A stretch of 64,000 bases of DNA from positions 1-64,000 of the forward strand of contig NZ_JAIFZM010000015.1 of the NCBI RefSeq assembly GCF_022095695.1, given 5' to 3'. The stretch is from Oceanobacillus jordanicus. Lineage in GTDB: Bacteria > Bacillota > Bacilli > Bacillales > Amphibacillaceae. Positions 1 through 8,344 of this stretch are shown piece by piece (position 1 is the first letter of the stretch; each line of letters begins with the position of its first letter). The position numbers and the translations under genes are program-made. Under the pieces are notes generated by a model, which was not told the DNA's origin, made no database searches, and saw nothing but the letters and a program-made list of their open reading frames with translations.

Positions 1-97
1 TACTCCAACTCTTATTTTGCCATAAAATCACAGTTCCTTCTACGCTTACACTTCATATAGGTGTTTAACCTGAATATGCTTTCAACACTTCTCTCTA

Positions 98-1627
98 CTA
101 TTCACGATACCCTGTGTTTGCTTTCACCTGGACTTCGGCATACCGTTTCAAGTCAACTTCTTTAGAGAATACTGTCCCTAAATACCCCCCTAAGAAACCT
201 AATGGAACAGATATTATAGCCGGATTAGTTAACGAGAAGATAGGTTCTCCTACAAATAGCGCTGCACCTTCGATGGGGGAAAAAACGTTTGGACTAATTG
301 CCACCAAAATTAACGCAGAAACTAACCCTAATACCATCGCTGTTACAGCACCACTTGTATTAAAACGCTTCCAGTATATCGTGTAAAGAATAACAGGTAA
401 GTTCGCACTTGCCGCCACGCAAAACGCTAACGATACTAAAAAGGCGACATTCATATTTTGAGCAAATAATGCAAGTAGAATGGAAAAGATAGAAACACCT
501 AAAGAGGCATACCGTGCTGCCAGCATTTGCTGCTTATCCGTTGCATTTCCTTTTTTTATAATTTGTCCGTAAATATCGTGCGCAAATGCAGAAGCTCCTG
601 ACAAAACTAACCCTGCAACAACTGCAAGTATCGTGGCAAATGCTACTGCTGAAACGAATGACATTAACAAATTACCACCAAGTACTTCAGCCAATAAAGG
701 TGCTGCCATATTACCAGCCGGATTAGCTGCAGCTATAAGTTCCTCGCCCACAAAAGCAGCTGCCCCAAACCCTAGAAAAATCGTTAGTATATAAAAAATT
801 CCAACAACCCATGTAGCGGTAACGACGGAGCTTCTTGCTGTTCTAGCATTTTTCACTGTAAAGAAACGCATTAAGATATGAGGTAAACCAGCAGTCCCCA
901 ATACAAGTGCCAACATTAAGGATATCGTGTCCAAAGGAACGGTATACTTTAGCCCTGGTTTTAAGTAATCGGCCCCATGACTCGTCGCTGTTTTCATTTC
1001 ACTAAACATTCCAAGTATATTAAAGTTAAATTTTGCGAGTACCATAAAAGCAATAATAACAGTACCAATCATTAATAATACCGCTTTAATAATTTGAACC
1101 CAACTTGTTGCAGTCATGCCTCCAAATAATACATAAATAGTCATCATCACCCCAACTATTAGTACGGCAATCCAATAATCTATCCCGAATAATAGTTGGA
1201 TGAGCGCACCTGCCCCTACGAGCTGCGCAATCATATAAAATATAACAATCGTAAGCGTACTTAGGGCAGCAATTCCCCTTACCTTTTTTGCATCAAACCT
1301 CGCATTTATCATGTCAGCAAGTGTGTATTTACCTAAGTTTCTCAAAGGCTCTGCTACTAAAAACATAACTACTAAGTACGCTATTAAAAAGCCAATACTG
1401 TAAAAGAAACCATCAAATCCATAAAGCGCAATGGCACCAGCAATACCTAAAAAGGAAGCTGCAGACAAATAATCTCCAGCGATAGCAAGTCCATTTTGCC
1501 AACCGGTTAATCCGCCACCTGCTGTATAAAAATCACCAGTAGTTTGAGTCTTTTTAGCCGCAAAATAAGTAATAACCAATGTAGTGAGGACGATTACTAA
1601 AAAAAGTGTCACAACCGTTCCGTTCAT
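98..1627 (-). CDS. ywcA: Sodium:solute symporter, acetate permease-like (YwcA/ActP type)
   Basis: This 509-residue, very hydrophobic protein has about 13 predicted membrane segments and belongs to the SSS (sodium:solute symporter) family. The N-terminal region with the YTAGGGLTGWQNGLAIAGDY stretch resembles cation/acetate symporters such as ActP and B. subtilis YwcA. It probably imports acetate or another short monocarboxylate with Na+ across the cytoplasmic membrane; the substrate is inferred. Its ATG overlaps the TGA of the upstream DUF485 gene (ATGA-type overlap), and a GGGGAGGGG ribosome site lies just before it, so the two are translationally coupled. This pairing is the same as ywcB-ywcA and yjcH-actP. 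No terminator is visible in the 97 bases downstream. Confidence 0.9.
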   Translation of the reverse strand: MNGTVVTLFLVIVLTTLVITYFAAKKTQTTGDFYTAGGGLTGWQNGLAIAGDYLSAASFLGIAGAIALYGFDGFFYSIGFLIAYLVVMFLVAEPLRNLGKYTLADMINARFDAKKVRGIAALSTLTIVIFYMIAQLVGAGALIQLLFGIDYWIAVLIVGVMMTIYVLFGGMTATSWVQIIKAVLLMIGTVIIAFMVLAKFNFNILGMFSEMKTATSHGADYLKPGLKYTVPLDTISLMLALVLGTAGLPHILMRFFTVKNARTARSSVVTATWVVGIFYILTIFLGFGAAAFVGEELIAAANPAGNMAAPLLAEVLGGNLLMSFVSAVAFATILAVVAGLVLSGASAFAHDIYGQIIKKGNATDKQQMLAARYASLGVSIFSILLALFAQNMNVAFLVSLAFCVAASANLPVILYTIYWKRFNTSGAVTAMVLGLVSALILVAISPNVFSPIEGAALFVGEPIFSLTNPAIISVPLGFLGGYLGTVFSKEVDLKRYAEVQVKANTGYRE

Positions 1628-1974
1628 TCTTTCCCCTCCCCTAATTGGTCAGCTATTATTTCATCAGATTGTTTATCAAAATGCGCAGATTTTTTAACAT
1701 AGATAATACAAAACACCCACGTCATAATAAATTGCGCAAATGCAAAAATCCATGCCCAAGATATGTCACCAATCGCTGGAGAATTTAAAAAAGTACTGTA
1801 AGAGGTTAAAATCGGGAGCAGAAAATAAAACACTAAAAATGTAATGGTTAACGGGACAATGAATCTTTTGCGCTTTGCAAGTAAATTCTTAAATGAAGAA
1901 CTTTCGGCGATTTTCTGATAGTCTGGTTTACCTTCTGTAAAATCTTCGTGTTTGTATCCGCTTTCATAACTCAT
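1624..1974 (-). CDS. ywcB: DUF485 family small membrane protein (YwcB-like)
   Basis: A 116-residue protein with a hydrophilic N-terminus and two membrane segments (about residues 40-62 and 72-97), fitting the DUF485 family that accompanies acetate-type SSS symporters. Its biochemical role is unknown; a helper or stabilising role for the symporter is inferred from constant pairing. I chose the ATG at 1974 (MSYESGYKHEDF) because GGAGGAAATAGG lies directly upstream. An earlier in-frame start at 2013 has no ribosome site. The stop overlaps the symporter start. Confidence 0.85.
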   Translation of the reverse strand: MSYESGYKHEDFTEGKPDYQKIAESSSFKNLLAKRKRFIVPLTITFLVFYFLLPILTSYSTFLNSPAIGDISWAWIFAFAQFIMTWVFCIIYVKKSAHFDKQSDEIIADQLGEGKE

Positions 1975-2321
1975 CCTATTTCCTCCTTGATTACATGCTC
2001 CATACGAGTACAAGCATGATTTGATTAAATAAATGGTATACTAATTTTAATTAACATTCAATAAATTTTGGGAATTTTCATTAAATTGGTAATATAGTCG
2101 TAGGCTAGTTGCTGGACTAGAGGAAGTTTGTCTTAAATGGTAACTTTATGAACAGAAGAATAAATAGAAACCATAGTAGCGTACCTTAGTACCTTATTCC
2201 ATACTTCAAATCTGAAAATCACGTTTTAATTTGGTATAGTTAAATATGGCGGTTTCGAGGGATTTTCACAAAAGGTTGTCGATTATATAGCCACTAAAAC
2301 ATTAGTAAGGATGATGAATGT
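1975..2321. other. Intergenic region between divergent ywcB and the RNase H-like gene
   Basis: About 350 A+T-rich bases with no credible ORF. The ywcB leader can fold a CATGCT/AGCATG hairpin at 1994-2018. Promoters for both divergent genes should lie here, but I see no pair of hexamers good enough to call. An AAGGATG ribosome site precedes the rightward gene. Confidence 0.5.
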
Positions 2322-2705
2322 ATGATAGAAGTTTATACAGATGGCGCTTCTCGTGGAGACCCAGGTAAAAGCGGTGCAGGTATCTACATAAAACAAGGAA
2401 AAACTAAATTTGAGTATGCGATACCTTTAGGAGAACTTTCCAATCATGAGGCAGAATTTCTCGCAGTAATAAAAGCTTTGGAAATTTGTGAGGAGAATTT
2501 TCCTAATGAGATTATTTCAATTAGGTCTGATTCGAAATTGGTGGTGGACGTTGTGGAAAAGAACTTTACACGCAACCAAAGCTATAAGCCATTTTTAGAA
2601 ACCATTGTCCAAAAATCTGCTACGTTTCCCTACTTTTTTATTAAATGGATACCCGAGAAGCAAAACTATCATGCAGACAGACTCGCCAAGCAAGCTATAA
2701 ATTAA
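2322..2705 (+). CDS. RNase HI-family protein (YpdQ/RVT_3-like)
   Basis: A 127-residue single-domain protein of the ribonuclease H fold. It begins MIEVYTDGAS and carries all four acidic residues expected of an active RNase HI: Asp in YTDGAS (D7), Glu in NHEAEF, Asp in SDSKLV and Asp in HADRLA near the C-terminus. It may hydrolyse the RNA strand of RNA:DNA hybrids, or be one of the less well understood YpdQ-type homologues; retention of the DEDD set suggests activity. The start at 2322 has AAGGATG eight bases upstream. A degenerate copy of a dispersed repeat follows the stop directly. Confidence 0.8.
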   Translation: MIEVYTDGASRGDPGKSGAGIYIKQGKTKFEYAIPLGELSNHEAEFLAVIKALEICEENFPNEIISIRSDSKLVVDVVEKNFTRNQSYKPFLETIVQKSATFPYFFIKWIPEKQNYHADRLAKQAIN

Positions 2706-2815
2706 AACGAACATTTGGCCGATCCCTACAAATGTTAGTTGAACGATTTGAACCTTTACTGGCAGTTGATTCCGATTGCATTCTTAAATTGTGGTCTTAC
2801 TGCTATTTAAGGTTG
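2706..2815 (+). repeat. Dispersed hairpin repeat, copy 1 (degenerate)
   Basis: This segment shares the core AAATGTTAGTT(T)GAACGA and the tail ACCTTT(A/T)CTGGCAGTTG with the copy at 13108-13260. The arms CATTTG/CAAATG form a short hairpin. It is the most degenerate of five copies in the window and lies between the RNase H-like gene and yitT. No gene is supported here. Confidence 0.6.
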
Positions 2816-2851
2816 GATAAGCGAAATACTATAAATAAAGGAGTTTAGTTC

Positions 2852-3718
2852 ATGCCACACCGTAGAAGAAAGAAAGAGAGTATTCCTCATCTTATCATGA
2901 GGTACTTCATGCTTTTCATTGGCGCAGCATTAGCAGCAGCCTCTATTGAGCTTTTTCTCGTCCCTAATGAAATTATTGATGGCGGGATTATCGGTACCTC
3001 CCTGTTAATCAACTATTTAAGCGGTTTTAGCTTCGGGGTGCTTGTATTACTTATCAATATTCCTTTTTTGTATGCCGGACTAAAACGACTCGGGAAGGAT
3101 TTTCTGTTTTCCTCACTATTTAGCATTCTCGCCCTTGCTATCGTTGAGTCATCCTTACACCATGTAGCACCCATAACAGATGACACTTTGCTGGCAACAG
3201 TATTTGGTGGTCTTTCACTTGGGGCAGGTGTTGGGATTGTCATCCGCAACTCCGGTGCATTGGATGGTACAGAAATCCTGGGTATTATATTATCGAGAAA
3301 AATCCCATTCTCAGTCGGTGAATTTGTGATGTTTATTAACATTTTTATCTTTCTCTGGGCAGGATTTGTGCTTGGCTGGGAACAAGCAATGTTCTCCATC
3401 CTAACTTATTACATTGCGTCCAAAACAATCGATGCAGTAGGACAAGGATTTAATGAAACAAAAGCAGCCATAATTGTTTCCAATTTAACAGGCGAGATTG
3501 CTGATGAAATAGGAGAGACACTTGGAAGAGGCGTAACCAAGCTGTATGGTCAAAACAGCTACCAGGAAACTGATACGGAAGTGATTTACGTAGTCGTGAC
3601 TAGACTTGAAGTGGCCAAGCTAAAAGTTCTTATACATGGTATTGATCCAGGGGCCTTTACGACTATAATGGATACGCAAGAAGTTCATGGAGGAAGATTC
3701 AAAAGCGTAGGTCACTAA
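2852..3718 (+). CDS. YitT/YpjC-family membrane protein (DUF161 + DUF2179)
   Basis: A 288-residue protein with about five or six membrane segments in the first 200 residues and a soluble C-terminal domain of about 80 residues, the DUF161-DUF2179 architecture of B. subtilis YitT, YpjC, YvjA and relatives. Function is unknown; it is an integral membrane protein, possibly a transporter. The start has AAGGAG six to seven bases upstream. A strong bidirectional terminator lies between this gene and the convergent FAH-family gene. Confidence 0.85.
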   Translation: MPHRRRKKESIPHLIMRYFMLFIGAALAAASIELFLVPNEIIDGGIIGTSLLINYLSGFSFGVLVLLINIPFLYAGLKRLGKDFLFSSLFSILALAIVESSLHHVAPITDDTLLATVFGGLSLGAGVGIVIRNSGALDGTEILGIILSRKIPFSVGEFVMFINIFIFLWAGFVLGWEQAMFSILTYYIASKTIDAVGQGFNETKAAIIVSNLTGEIADEIGETLGRGVTKLYGQNSYQETDTEVIYVVVTRLEVAKLKVLIHGIDPGAFTTIMDTQEVHGGRFKSVGH

Positions 3719-3780
3719 TTTACAAAAAGCTTACTAGAACACTCCTTAACATGATAATTCTAAAATCCCAAAATAGTTAT

Positions 3781-3816
3781 AAAAGCCAAGCGATGTATTA
3801 TAGTCGCTTGGCTTTT
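3781..3816. terminator. Bidirectional intrinsic terminator
   Basis: A perfect 13-bp stem, AAAAGCCAAGCGA with TCGCTTGGCTTTT, encloses a 10-base loop. A- and T-rich flanks make it usable from both strands, fitting its position between convergent genes. Confidence 0.85.
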
Positions 3817-3861
3817 ATTATCAACTTCTCTCTCCCTGATGCGAAAAAAGTATTAACTCTA

Positions 3862-4779
3862 TTATCTATTTTCAACCCGGTTTTCTATTTTTCCTATGTT
3901 CTCTATCTCGACGGTAACTGTATCACCGCCGTTTAGAAAACCTGGTGGGTCCATAGCAAAACCGACACCATTCGGAGTACCAGTCAAGATAATGTCACCT
4001 GGCTCTAATGTCATAATTGAGGATATGAATTCAATTAGGTAAGGAATATTAAAAATAAGATGCCTCGTATTTGATGATTGACGTTCCTCCCCATTCACAA
4101 ATGACTTTATTTCCAGATTAGCCGGATCAGTAATCTCATCCGCTGTCACAATCCATGGCCCGACAGGTGTACTACGGTCAAGGGTTTTTCCCTGCAACCA
4201 TTGTGGTGTGCGTTTTTGTAGGTCTCGAGCAGAAATATCATTTCCAATAGTATAGCCAAGAATATATTCACCAGCATTTTCTTTATGTACATTGGAAGCT
4301 TCTTTCCCAATAACAATGGTCAATTCTGCTTCATAATCAAGCTTGCTTGTTAAATGGCTTTTTATAATAACGTCCTCTGGCCCAATCAATGTATTGGCAA
4401 ACTTGGCAAATAATACAGGGTAGTCTGGTACGTCACTTTTCATTTCTGCTGCATGCTCAGCATAATTTTTCCCAACACAGATGATCTTTCCAGGTCGCGA
4501 AATAGGCGTACCCAATTCGACCTCTTCCCTATCAAACTGTAATCGCTCAACGTGCGTACGTTCAACAAAGTCCAAAGCCTGTTTTGCTAGTTCTATTGCA
4601 TCTGGCCCAGCTAGAAAAAAGGCATTTGGGTCTGCTGGAAAGTTCTCTGTACCTTCTCCCCCATTTGCCATCTCCATTTGTCTAAATGCATACTCCAGGT
4701 CCAATACATTCTTTTTATCTAACATTGCCCCAATCCGAAATGGGCTATTTTTTCCTTTTCTATAGCTAACAAGTTTCAT
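3862..4779 (-). CDS. Fumarylacetoacetate hydrolase family protein (YisK-like)
   Basis: A 305-residue protein whose last ~210 residues form the FAH fold. The entry motif GKNYAEHAAEMKSD, the metal-binding Glu residues in DYEAEL and the GNDISARDLQ segment are intact. Family members act on 2-oxo or acylpyruvate substrates (fumarylpyruvate, oxaloacetate decarboxylation); the exact substrate cannot be read from sequence. The N-terminal ~90 residues are the extension common in this subfamily. AGAGGTGAG precedes the start. It ends 19 bases from aroD on the same strand, so the two are probably co-transcribed. Confidence 0.85.
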   Translation of the reverse strand: MKLVSYRKGKNSPFRIGAMLDKKNVLDLEYAFRQMEMANGGEGTENFPADPNAFFLAGPDAIELAKQALDFVERTHVERLQFDREEVELGTPISRPGKIICVGKNYAEHAAEMKSDVPDYPVLFAKFANTLIGPEDVIIKSHLTSKLDYEAELTIVIGKEASNVHKENAGEYILGYTIGNDISARDLQKRTPQWLQGKTLDRSTPVGPWIVTADEITDPANLEIKSFVNGEERQSSNTRHLIFNIPYLIEFISSIMTLEPGDIILTGTPNGVGFAMDPPGFLNGGDTVTVEIENIGKIENRVENR

Positions 4780-4798
4780 ATTCTCACCTCTTTATAAT

Positions 4799-5554
4799 TT
4801 AGGAGTGTTGATGGATAATGTCTTGCACCTCTCTTAGTTGTGAGACGGAGATCTGGCCGGGTGCAGATTGGTGCTTTCCAGCAGCAAACGTAGCAGCACT
4901 TCCAAAAATTTCTCCGGACAGACGGCTTAATAAACCTAGTTTCCCCATCGCCATAGTAATGACAGGCAGTCCTGATTCCTTCGCCTCCTGGGTCACATCC
5001 AATAGTGTTAACAAATCCTTCACCGTCTGTGGCATCACCGCAATTTTAGGAATATCCGCACCAAGTGAGGCCATTTTTTGCAAACGAAAAAGCAAGGTTT
5101 CCTTTGCAGGCGTGTGGGTGAATTCATGGTTAGACAGGATAATCTTTACGCCTTGCTGTTTTGCATGGTTCATCATTTCTCGTAGCATGGTTTCATCTGT
5201 AAGTAATTCCATATCTACGAGTTCTACTAGTTTTGTATCAAGTACAACTTTTGTTAGATTAAAATAGTCGACTAAGGGCATAGGGCAATTACCGCCCTCT
5301 TGTTCGGTTCGAAAGGTGAATAAAAGTGGTGTGTTAGGTACCTTCTCTCGAATTAGGCTCAGCATATGCTTTACTGCAGCGTAATCTGCCACTCTTTTAA
5401 AAGCATCTGCCCGCCATTCGATAACATCCGGATTCAACTCTTTAATATAATCGATCTCTTCCAGTAATTCGCTCTCAGAGTCTCCCATAATAGGAACTAT
5501 TATTTTGGGAGTCCCTTCTCCTATTGTAATGTGTTTTACCTTTATTGGTTTCAT
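4799..5554 (-). CDS. aroD: 3-dehydroquinate dehydratase, type I
   Basis: A 251-residue TIM-barrel enzyme of the shikimate pathway that dehydrates 3-dehydroquinate to 3-dehydroshikimate via a Schiff base. The catalytic His lies in ILSNHEFTHTP and the Schiff-base Lys in IPKIAVMPQ, both as in type I enzymes; EWRAD near residue 47 is also typical. Length matches the family. GGAGGATAACAA precedes the ATG. It diverges from aroK, so two shikimate-pathway enzymes share one intergenic region. Confidence 0.95.
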   Translation of the reverse strand: MKPIKVKHITIGEGTPKIIVPIMGDSESELLEEIDYIKELNPDVIEWRADAFKRVADYAAVKHMLSLIREKVPNTPLLFTFRTEQEGGNCPMPLVDYFNLTKVVLDTKLVELVDMELLTDETMLREMMNHAKQQGVKIILSNHEFTHTPAKETLLFRLQKMASLGADIPKIAVMPQTVKDLLTLLDVTQEAKESGLPVITMAMGKLGLLSRLSGEIFGSAATFAAGKHQSAPGQISVSQLREVQDIIHQHS

Positions 5555-5673
5555 TTGTTATCCTCCAGTAGTATTTCTCTATAACTATTCTATCATTTTT
5601 AGCCCAACATTTTCAGATAATTTACTAGCTGTCTCTTTAAAGTATAAAAAAGTGACTCTCTTACCATACAACG

Positions 5674-5701
5674 TTACAATATGATATCTTTCCCCTATAC
5701 T
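5674..5701 (+). promoter_or_regulatory. Candidate SigA promoter for aroK
   Basis: TTACAA (5674-5679) and TATACT (5696-5701) are separated by 16 bases and lie about 35 bases upstream of the aroK start. This is a consensus match only. Confidence 0.4.
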
Positions 5702-5737
5702 AGAATAAATTAATTACATTGCGAAATGAGGGTGACC

Positions 5738-6250
5738 ATGGAGCGAGAAGACAAGAAAAGCATTGCCTTAACTGGATTTATGGGGGTCGGAAAAACATCT
5801 ATAGGACAAGCCTTAGCGAAAAAAACAGGGAGACAGCTTATCGATATCGATGCAGAGATTGAAAAAGCACATGAGCTTCCTGTGCCGGAAATATTTCGTA
5901 AATATGGCGAAGAATATTTTCGAGAAAAAGAAAAAGTAATGATTCAATCCTATAGTCAGGAAAAAAAGAAGGTTCTATCTTTAGGAGGCGGAGCATTTCT
6001 GCAGCCAGAAGTGAGAGAAATTTGTATGGCATCCTGTTATGTTATCCATTTGGAACTATCCTGGGATAAATGGGTCGATCGGTGTGAACAACTCATCGAG
6101 ACAAGACCCGTGCTACAAGGGAAGAGCCTTGATGAAATGAAAACTCTGTTTCATGCTAGAGAAAAAATCTACCAGGAATACCATCTGAAAATTAACACGG
6201 ACCATTTATCCATCGACGAAGCCGCCGACGAAATAATACAATTATTATAA
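5738..6250 (+). CDS. aroK: Shikimate kinase
   Basis: Phosphorylates shikimate at the 3-OH using ATP. From the start chosen here the protein is about 170 residues. The P-loop GFMGVGKTS, Asp in DIDAEIE, Arg in YFREKE, the GGG substrate loop (LSLGGGAF) and the lid Arg (ETRPVLQ) are all present. I prefer the ATG at 5738 (MEREDKKS), which has GAGGGTG upstream; an in-frame ATG at 5726 lacks a ribosome site. A copy of the dispersed hairpin repeat begins at the stop codon. Confidence 0.93.
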   Translation: MEREDKKSIALTGFMGVGKTSIGQALAKKTGRQLIDIDAEIEKAHELPVPEIFRKYGEEYFREKEKVMIQSYSQEKKKVLSLGGGAFLQPEVREICMASCYVIHLELSWDKWVDRCEQLIETRPVLQGKSLDEMKTLFHAREKIYQEYHLKINTDHLSIDEAADEIIQLL

Positions 6251-6312
6251 AGTGAACCTTCAATCAGTGGGGGTTTTCATTCTTCCCCTACTGATTGTTA
6301 GTTGAACGAAGA
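6249..6312 (+). repeat. Dispersed hairpin repeat, copy 2
   Basis: AAAGTGAACCTTC is followed by a long hairpin (arms CAATCAGTGGGG and CCCCTACTGATTG), then GTTAGTTGAACGAA. After that the resemblance to other copies is lost where the IS200 end begins. It abuts the aroK stop and could act as its 3' hairpin. Confidence 0.8.
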
Positions 6313-6320
6313 TAAAGTAA

Positions 6321-7012
6321 CTATCCGCCCGTAAAACGGGCGGTTTTAGTTTCGCCCTATAAGGGCACTTTACCAACGAGGCCCCTAAAGGGGCTTCGAA
6401 ATTGACCGTCAACCGTTTATATTCCTATCTATTTTTTAAATGGATCGACGTATTCACGTTTACTCATGTTGTCTCGTAGTCTATCCTCAGATTCCTGTTC
6501 ACGAATGTACTTTGCCACCGTTTTTTGATTGAGCCCCACTGTACTGACATAGTAACCTTTTGCCCAAAATGTGCGGTTCCCATGATTGTACTTCAGGTTT
6601 GCATGTCTGTCGTGAATCATTAAAGAGCTTTTACCTTTTAAGTAACCCATAAAGTAAGATACTGACATCTTTGGTGGTATTTTCACCAGCATATGGATGT
6701 GGTCGGGCATAGCATGAGCCTCGATAATTTCTACATCTTTCATCTCACATAAACGCCTTAAGATCACCCCGATGTCTCTTCTTAATTTGCCATAAATTAC
6801 TTTCCTTCTATACTTGGGTATAAAGACGATGTGATACTTACAATTCCATCGGGTGTGTGATAAACTATTGTCACTCGACATGAGTAGATCTCCTTTCTGT
6901 ATATAGAGTCGGTTTGACGGCCAACTCTATTATACCGAAAGGAGTTTTTTCTGTTACAACTCTACAAGTTTAATTCTCACACAGGCAGAGCCTGTGGTTT
7001 TAAAACCAGTAA
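6321..7012 (-). mobile_element. IS200/IS605-group insertion sequence (tnpA only), ends approximate
   Basis: The unit contains one tnpA gene flanked by subterminal hairpins, as in IS200. Downstream of tnpA are CCGCCCGT/ACGGGCGG (6325-6343) and GCCCC/GGGGC (near 6380). Upstream are an imperfect AGAGT..ACTCT hairpin just before the ribosome site (6906-6930) and CACAGGC/GCCTGTG (6980-6997). TTGACCGTCAACC (near 6401) and an inverted TTGGCCGTCAAACC-like copy (near 6910) mark the two sides. Such elements make no target duplication, so exact ends cannot be fixed here. It sits at the edge of dispersed-repeat copy 2. Confidence 0.75.
6429..6881 (-). CDS. tnpA: IS200-type Y1 (HUH) transposase TnpA
   Basis: A 150-residue single-strand transposase. 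The HUH motif is HIH in MPDHIHMLVKIP, and the catalytic Tyr is probably the one in VAKYIREQE near residue 128. Length is full for the family and there is no frameshift, so it may be active. AGAAAGGAG lies upstream, and the hairpin preceding it matches the known arrangement in which structure near the start limits IS200 translation. No accessory tnpB/IscB or omega-RNA gene follows. Confidence 0.93.
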   Translation of the reverse strand: MSSDNSLSHTRWNCKYHIVFIPKYRRKVIYGKLRRDIGVILRRLCEMKDVEIIEAHAMPDHIHMLVKIPPKMSVSYFMGYLKGKSSLMIHDRHANLKYNHGNRTFWAKGYYVSTVGLNQKTVAKYIREQESEDRLRDNMSKREYVDPFKK

Positions 7013-7017
7013 ATAAA

Positions 7018-7056
7018 AAAGAGACAGCTCTTGGATTTTCCAAGAGCTGTCTCTTT
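7018..7056 (-). terminator. Terminator of tRNA-Arg
   Basis: A perfect 18-bp stem (AAAGAGACAGCTCTTGGA with its complement) and a three-base loop are followed on the minus strand by a T-run. It lies 11 bases after the tRNA 3' end. Confidence 0.9.
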
Positions 7057-7066
7057 CTTTTTATAG

Positions 7067-7142
7067 CGCGCCCGGAGGGATTTGAACCCCCGACAAACCT
7101 GGTACCGGAAACCAGTGCTCTATCCAACTGAGCTACGGGCGC
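7067..7142 (-). tRNA. tRNA-Arg (anticodon CCG)
   Basis: A 76-base cloverleaf. The acceptor stem pairs GCGCCCG with CGGGCGC. The D-arm is AGCTCAGTTGGATAGAGCA-like, the anticodon arm CTGGT-TTCCGGT-ACCAG gives anticodon CCG (reads CGG), and the T-arm GGGGGTTCAAATCCCTC is canonical. CCA is not encoded. A strong terminator follows, so it is a single-gene unit. Confidence 0.95.
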
Positions 7143-7312
7143 AAATTCTATTTTTCAAATAAGACACATAGGCTATTATAACGCCCCTGAATATTAGATA
7201 CAAGCTTTTTATAAAAAAAAGGCACGAAAGTACTGTTTTTCAACTAGTAAGTTATTAAATCATGGGCATGTTTCATATAATTTATTAGCAGTAATCTATG
7301 AGGAGGAGTCCT

Positions 7313-8344
7313 ATGCAAATTGATTCATCACTTCTTGAAGTAAGAAACCTGCATACACATTTTTTTACCAAGTCCGGTGTGGTGAAGGCAGTTGACGGGG
7401 TGGACTTTTCTGTGAAACCTGGAGAAACACTAGGAATAGTTGGCGAATCCGGTTCTGGAAAAAGTATCACGGCATTATCTATTCTTGGACTGATACCTTC
7501 TCCCCCTGGCCGGATTGTGGACGGAGAGGTTTTATTTAAGGGAGAAGACTTATTAAGAAAATCACCCAAGGAGATGAGAGCCTTACGTGGGAAGGAAATT
7601 GCAATGGTTTTTCAGGATCCGATGACTTCCCTTAACCCAGTTCTTACCGTAGAAAGACAGCTGGTTGAAACCATTTTGGCACATGAAAAGCTAACTAGAA
7701 AACAGGCATTTGATCGGGCATTGGAGTTACTAGATCTCGTTGGAATTCCCGATGCACGAAACAGAATTCGTAATTACCCTCATGAATTCAGCGGGGGAAT
7801 GAGGCAACGGGTTATGATCGCAATTGCTTTATCATGTAATCCCTCTCTGCTTATTGCAGATGAGCCAACTACCGCTTTAGACGTGACCATTCAAGCGCAA
7901 ATTTTGGAGTTGTTTAAGAAAATGCAGAAAGAACTCGATATGGCACTCGTTATGATTACACATGATCTTGGAGTGGTTGCCGAAGTTTGTGACAGGGTGA
8001 TGGTAATGTACGCTGGAAAGCCAGCAGAGTACACGGAGACAAAAAAGTTATTCGATAATGGAAAACACCCTTATACACTTGGTCTCATGCACTCGATTCC
8101 TAAAATCACGGAAAAGAAGCAAAAACTTGAAGCTATTTCCGGGATGCCACCTGATTTGCGTTCTCTCCCTACTGGCTGCAATTTTGCACCACGATGTAAA
8201 TTTGCAATGGAGAGCTGTCTGCATGCAGATCCCGAGTTAAAGAATGTAGAAGATAACCATGCAGTTAGATGCTTCCTTCATGACAAAGTTATTAGCGAGG
8301 AGGAATCCTTCAATGAAACCCCTATTGGAAGTGAAAAATCTTAA
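7313..8344 (+). CDS. Peptide ABC transporter ATPase (DppD/OppD-like)
   Basis: A 343-residue ATPase of an oligo/dipeptide importer. Walker A GESGSGKS is at residues 44-51, the signature is FSGGMRQRV, Walker B is [12 protein letters not shown] and the switch His is in MITHDLG. The C-terminal oligopeptide-transporter extension has the Cys-rich [14 protein letters not shown] segment. The start is the ATG at 7313 behind AGGAGGAG; an earlier in-frame ATG (7298) overlaps that site. It overlaps the second ATPase gene by 32 bases. Confidence 0.92.
   Translation: MQIDSSLLEVRNLHTHFFTKSGVVKAVDGVDFSVKPGETLGIVGESGSGKSITALSILGLIPSPPGRIVDGEVLFKGEDLLRKSPKEMRALRGKEIAMVFQDPMTSLNPVLTVERQLVETILAHEKLTRKQAFDRALELLDLVGIPDARNRIRNYPHEFSGGMRQRVMIAIALSCNPSLLIADEPTTALDVTIQAQILELFKKMQKELDMALVMITHDLGVVAEVCDRVMVMYAGKPAEYTETKKLFDNGKHPYTLGLMHSIPKITEKKQKLEAISGMPPDLRSLPTGCNFAPRCKFAMESCLHADPELKNVEDNHAVRCFLHDKVISEEESFNETPIGSEKS

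Noticed and set aside
2645-2848. 67-residue plus-strand frame overlapping the end of the RNase H-like gene
   Set aside because: It lacks a ribosome site, overlaps a conserved gene in another frame, and most of it is the degenerate dispersed repeat.
3751-3936. 61-residue plus-strand frame after yitT
   Set aside because: It contains the bidirectional terminator and runs into the convergent FAH-family gene; no ribosome site.
6325-6400. Riboswitch-like cluster of hairpins before tnpA stop
   Set aside because: The hairpins are better explained as subterminal ends of the IS200 element; they lie downstream of tnpA, not in a leader.
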